A stretch of DNA of 5,470 nucleotides from Flavobacteriales bacterium. Lineage in GTDB: Bacteria; Bacteroidota; Bacteroidia; Flavobacteriales_D; Sanyastnellaceae. The notes beneath the pieces are model-generated. The model ran no database searches, had not been told where the DNA came from, and saw only the letters and a program-made list of their open reading frames with translations. Positions within the stretch are counted from its first letter, which is position 1. Each line of letters begins with the position of its first letter. Where the stretch lies: the NCBI GenBank assembly GCA_947457325.1, contig CANGVU010000111.1, forward strand, positions 1 to 5,470. The letters are read 5' to 3'. The translations under genes and the position numbers were made by a program. This document shows positions 4,233-5,470 of the stretch, one piece after another.

Positions 4233-5470
4233 TGCACTGCGCAGCAATCTTGGCCGACTGAAGACAAAGTGGTATGCCTCCACCCGGATGTACGCTTCCA
4301 CCAACAAAGTACAATCCTTTCAGACCATCTATAAAATTGTCATGGCGCATGAAAGCGGCAAAGGTTGAGTTGCTCGATGTTCCATAAAGAGAACCTGTAT
4401 ATGATGAGGTTCTTTCCTCAATCAATCTTGGCGTAAGAACCTCTTCTATTTCAATGTATTGCTCAACCTCATCTTTCAGTATTTGATTCAATTTCTTCAG
4501 AATCGATGATTTGGCTTTTGCGACAACTTCTGTTTCGTCGTTTCCTTCATAGCGAGGCGCATTGATCATCACGAACCAATTCTCGCCATATTCCGGTGCA
4601 TCCTCTTTGACCAACTTTGAAGTGATGTTGACGTAAACCGTAACATCATCAACTACTCGTTTATCTTGAAAAATTCCTTTGAATTCTGCGTGGTAATCAT
4701 CTGCGAAAAAAAGATTGTGTACATCCAGATTGGGAAACTTCTTCTTCATTCCCCAATAAAAAATAATAGCACTGGATGATCTTTCCTGTTTCAAAATCTT
4801 TTCGGGTCTAGGAAAATCCGGCAGTAATTTGTGGTAGGTAAAATGAGCATCAACGTTAGATACAACAACATCTGCTTGAATGAATTTTTTATTCACAACA
4901 ACACCCTTAACTTCTTGAATACCATAATTTTTACTATTACTGTACTCTATGTTTTGTACAGGCGTATTCAGGTTTACGTCTACCCCACTCTTCTCCAATA
5001 AATATCCCAAAGATTGTGTGATTTGATGCATCCCATGTTTGGGCAAAAAAGCACCGATGCCATGTTCCAAATGAGGAATCATGCTCATCATCGCTGGAGT
5101 CTGATAAGGGTTGCTGCCATTATAAGTGGCATATCGATTCATGAGTTGAACGGTCTTTGTATTCTTGAATCTCCGTTGATTGTATTGATGCAACGATCCT
5201 CTCAAGGGCAACATTGGAATGGCCAATAACGCCTTCCAAAATCTTTTGGTTCGCCAAGGCAATCTTTTGAGACTGGCTTCTAAGAAAACGGGTCGTGTTG
5301 TATTATAAACCCAAGCTGCCTTTTCAAAATATTCTTTTACAACGGTTGGGGTTTCTCCCAAAACATCGGATAATTCATGAGCGTATTGATTAGAATTCGC
5401 ACATGCTTTTAAGAATGTACCATCGGACCAGAAATAATGGGCTACAGGATCCAAACGGTGAATGGGAAAA
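4207..5470 (-). CDS. crtD: Carotenoid desaturase, CrtI/CrtD family, probably 1-hydroxycarotenoid 3,4-desaturase; N-terminus outside window
   Basis: The frame is open to the window's right edge; about 421 codons are visible of a family length near 490. The missing N-terminal 70 or so residues would hold the FAD-binding GxGxxG motif. Translation upstream of the TTG at 5452-5454 continues in frame as FPIHR before LDPVAHYFWSDG, so that TTG is an internal leucine codon. Counting from it, visible blocks are NRYATYNGSNPYQTPA (106-121), IPHLEHGIGAFLP (126-138) and, near the end, the FAD-contact segment GLYFVGGSVHPGGGIP (380-395) and LQSAK. The wording YNGSNPYQTP and GGSVHPGGGIPL resembles the Bacteroidota CrtD group more than phytoene desaturase CrtI, as far as I can recall these families. 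CrtD desaturates C-3',4' after CruF hydrates the end group, and cruF lies on the same strand 0.6 kb downstream. CrtI remains possible. The stop codon lies inside the convergent toxin gene. Confidence 0.85.
   Translation of the reverse strand, partial: FPIHRLDPVAHYFWSDGTFLKACANSNQYAHELSDVLGETPTVVKEYFEKAAWVYNTTRPVFLEASLKRLPWRTKRFWKALLAIPMLPLRGSLHQYNQRRFKNTKTVQLMNRYATYNGSNPYQTPAMMSMIPHLEHGIGAFLPKHGMHQITQSLGYLLEKSGVDVNLNTPVQNIEYSNSKNYGIQEVKGVVVNKKFIQADVVVSNVDAHFTYHKLLPDFPRPEKILKQERSSSAIIFYWGMKKKFPNLDVHNLFFADDYHAEFKGIFQDKRVVDDVTVYVNITSKLVKEDAPEYGENWFVMINAPRYEGNDETEVVAKAKSSILKKLNQILKDEVEQYIEIEEVLTPRLIEERTSSYTGSLYGTSSNSTFAAFMRHDNFIDGLKGLYFVGGSVHPGGGIPLCLQSAKIAAQCIIQDQGQS

Noticed and set aside
4889..4897. 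A second exact TTATTCACA and, at 1860-1868, a TTTTTCACA in reverse
   Set aside because: Both lie inside coding sequence (crtD and the WYL lysine tail). With so short and AT-rich a consensus, one or two chance matches in 5.5 kb are unsurprising, and they do not cluster as at an origin.
5014..5229. A 71-codon plus-strand reading frame inside the desaturase gene
   Set aside because: It is antisense to a conserved part of the desaturase and has no family features.

Overview
The window is a stretch of a Bacteroidota chromosome, probably Flavobacteriales-like; I would not go below order. The DnaA sequence has the phylum's typical wording, namely IPGL followed by NPNYxFENFIEGD and a domain IV reading GGKDHATVLHACR. 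The genes lack clear Shine-Dalgarno sequences. Several intergenic regions carry the Bacteroidota-type promoter (TTTG/TTG, about 20 nt, TAnnTTTG). The carotenoid genes are of the CruF and CrtD type used for monocyclic hydroxylated carotenoids in this phylum.

Layout, left to right. Positions 1-147 are a T-rich leader with a perfect DnaA box (92-100), followed by dnaA (148-1575, +) and a strong intrinsic terminator (1604-1635), so dnaA looks monocistronic. An AT-rich gap of about 180 bp with an imperfect direct repeat leads to a WYL-domain transcriptional regulator (1813-2940, +) with a lysine-rich N-terminal tail. It converges on a CruF/COG2324 carotenoid membrane protein (2992-3606, -), with a 9-bp-stem hairpin at the junction. 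A 73-bp divergent intergenic region (3607-3679) holds two interleaved promoters and a perfect 10-bp-arm inverted repeat. From it a type II toxin-antitoxin pair reads rightwards: a ribbon-helix-helix-like antitoxin (3680-3913) overlapping a MazF/PemK toxin (3900-4232). The toxin's 3' end overlaps by 26 bp the 3' end of a CrtI/CrtD-family carotenoid desaturase (4207 to beyond 5470, -), whose N-terminus lies outside the window.

Functional reading. cruF and the desaturase are on the same strand and probably act in succession: CruF hydrates the C-1',2' end of a carotenoid and CrtD desaturates C-3',4'. The toxin-antitoxin pair sits between them on the opposite strand, as if inserted into a carotenoid operon or settled at its boundary. 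The best regulatory observation is the inverted repeat at 3648-3674. It covers the -7 element of the antitoxin promoter and lies a few bases from the putative -33 element of the divergent cruF promoter, so the antitoxin could control its own operon and possibly cruF. I see no RNA genes, CRISPR arrays, insertion sequences or clearly new multi-gene system. All protein families here are known, and the novelty lies in arrangement and regulation.
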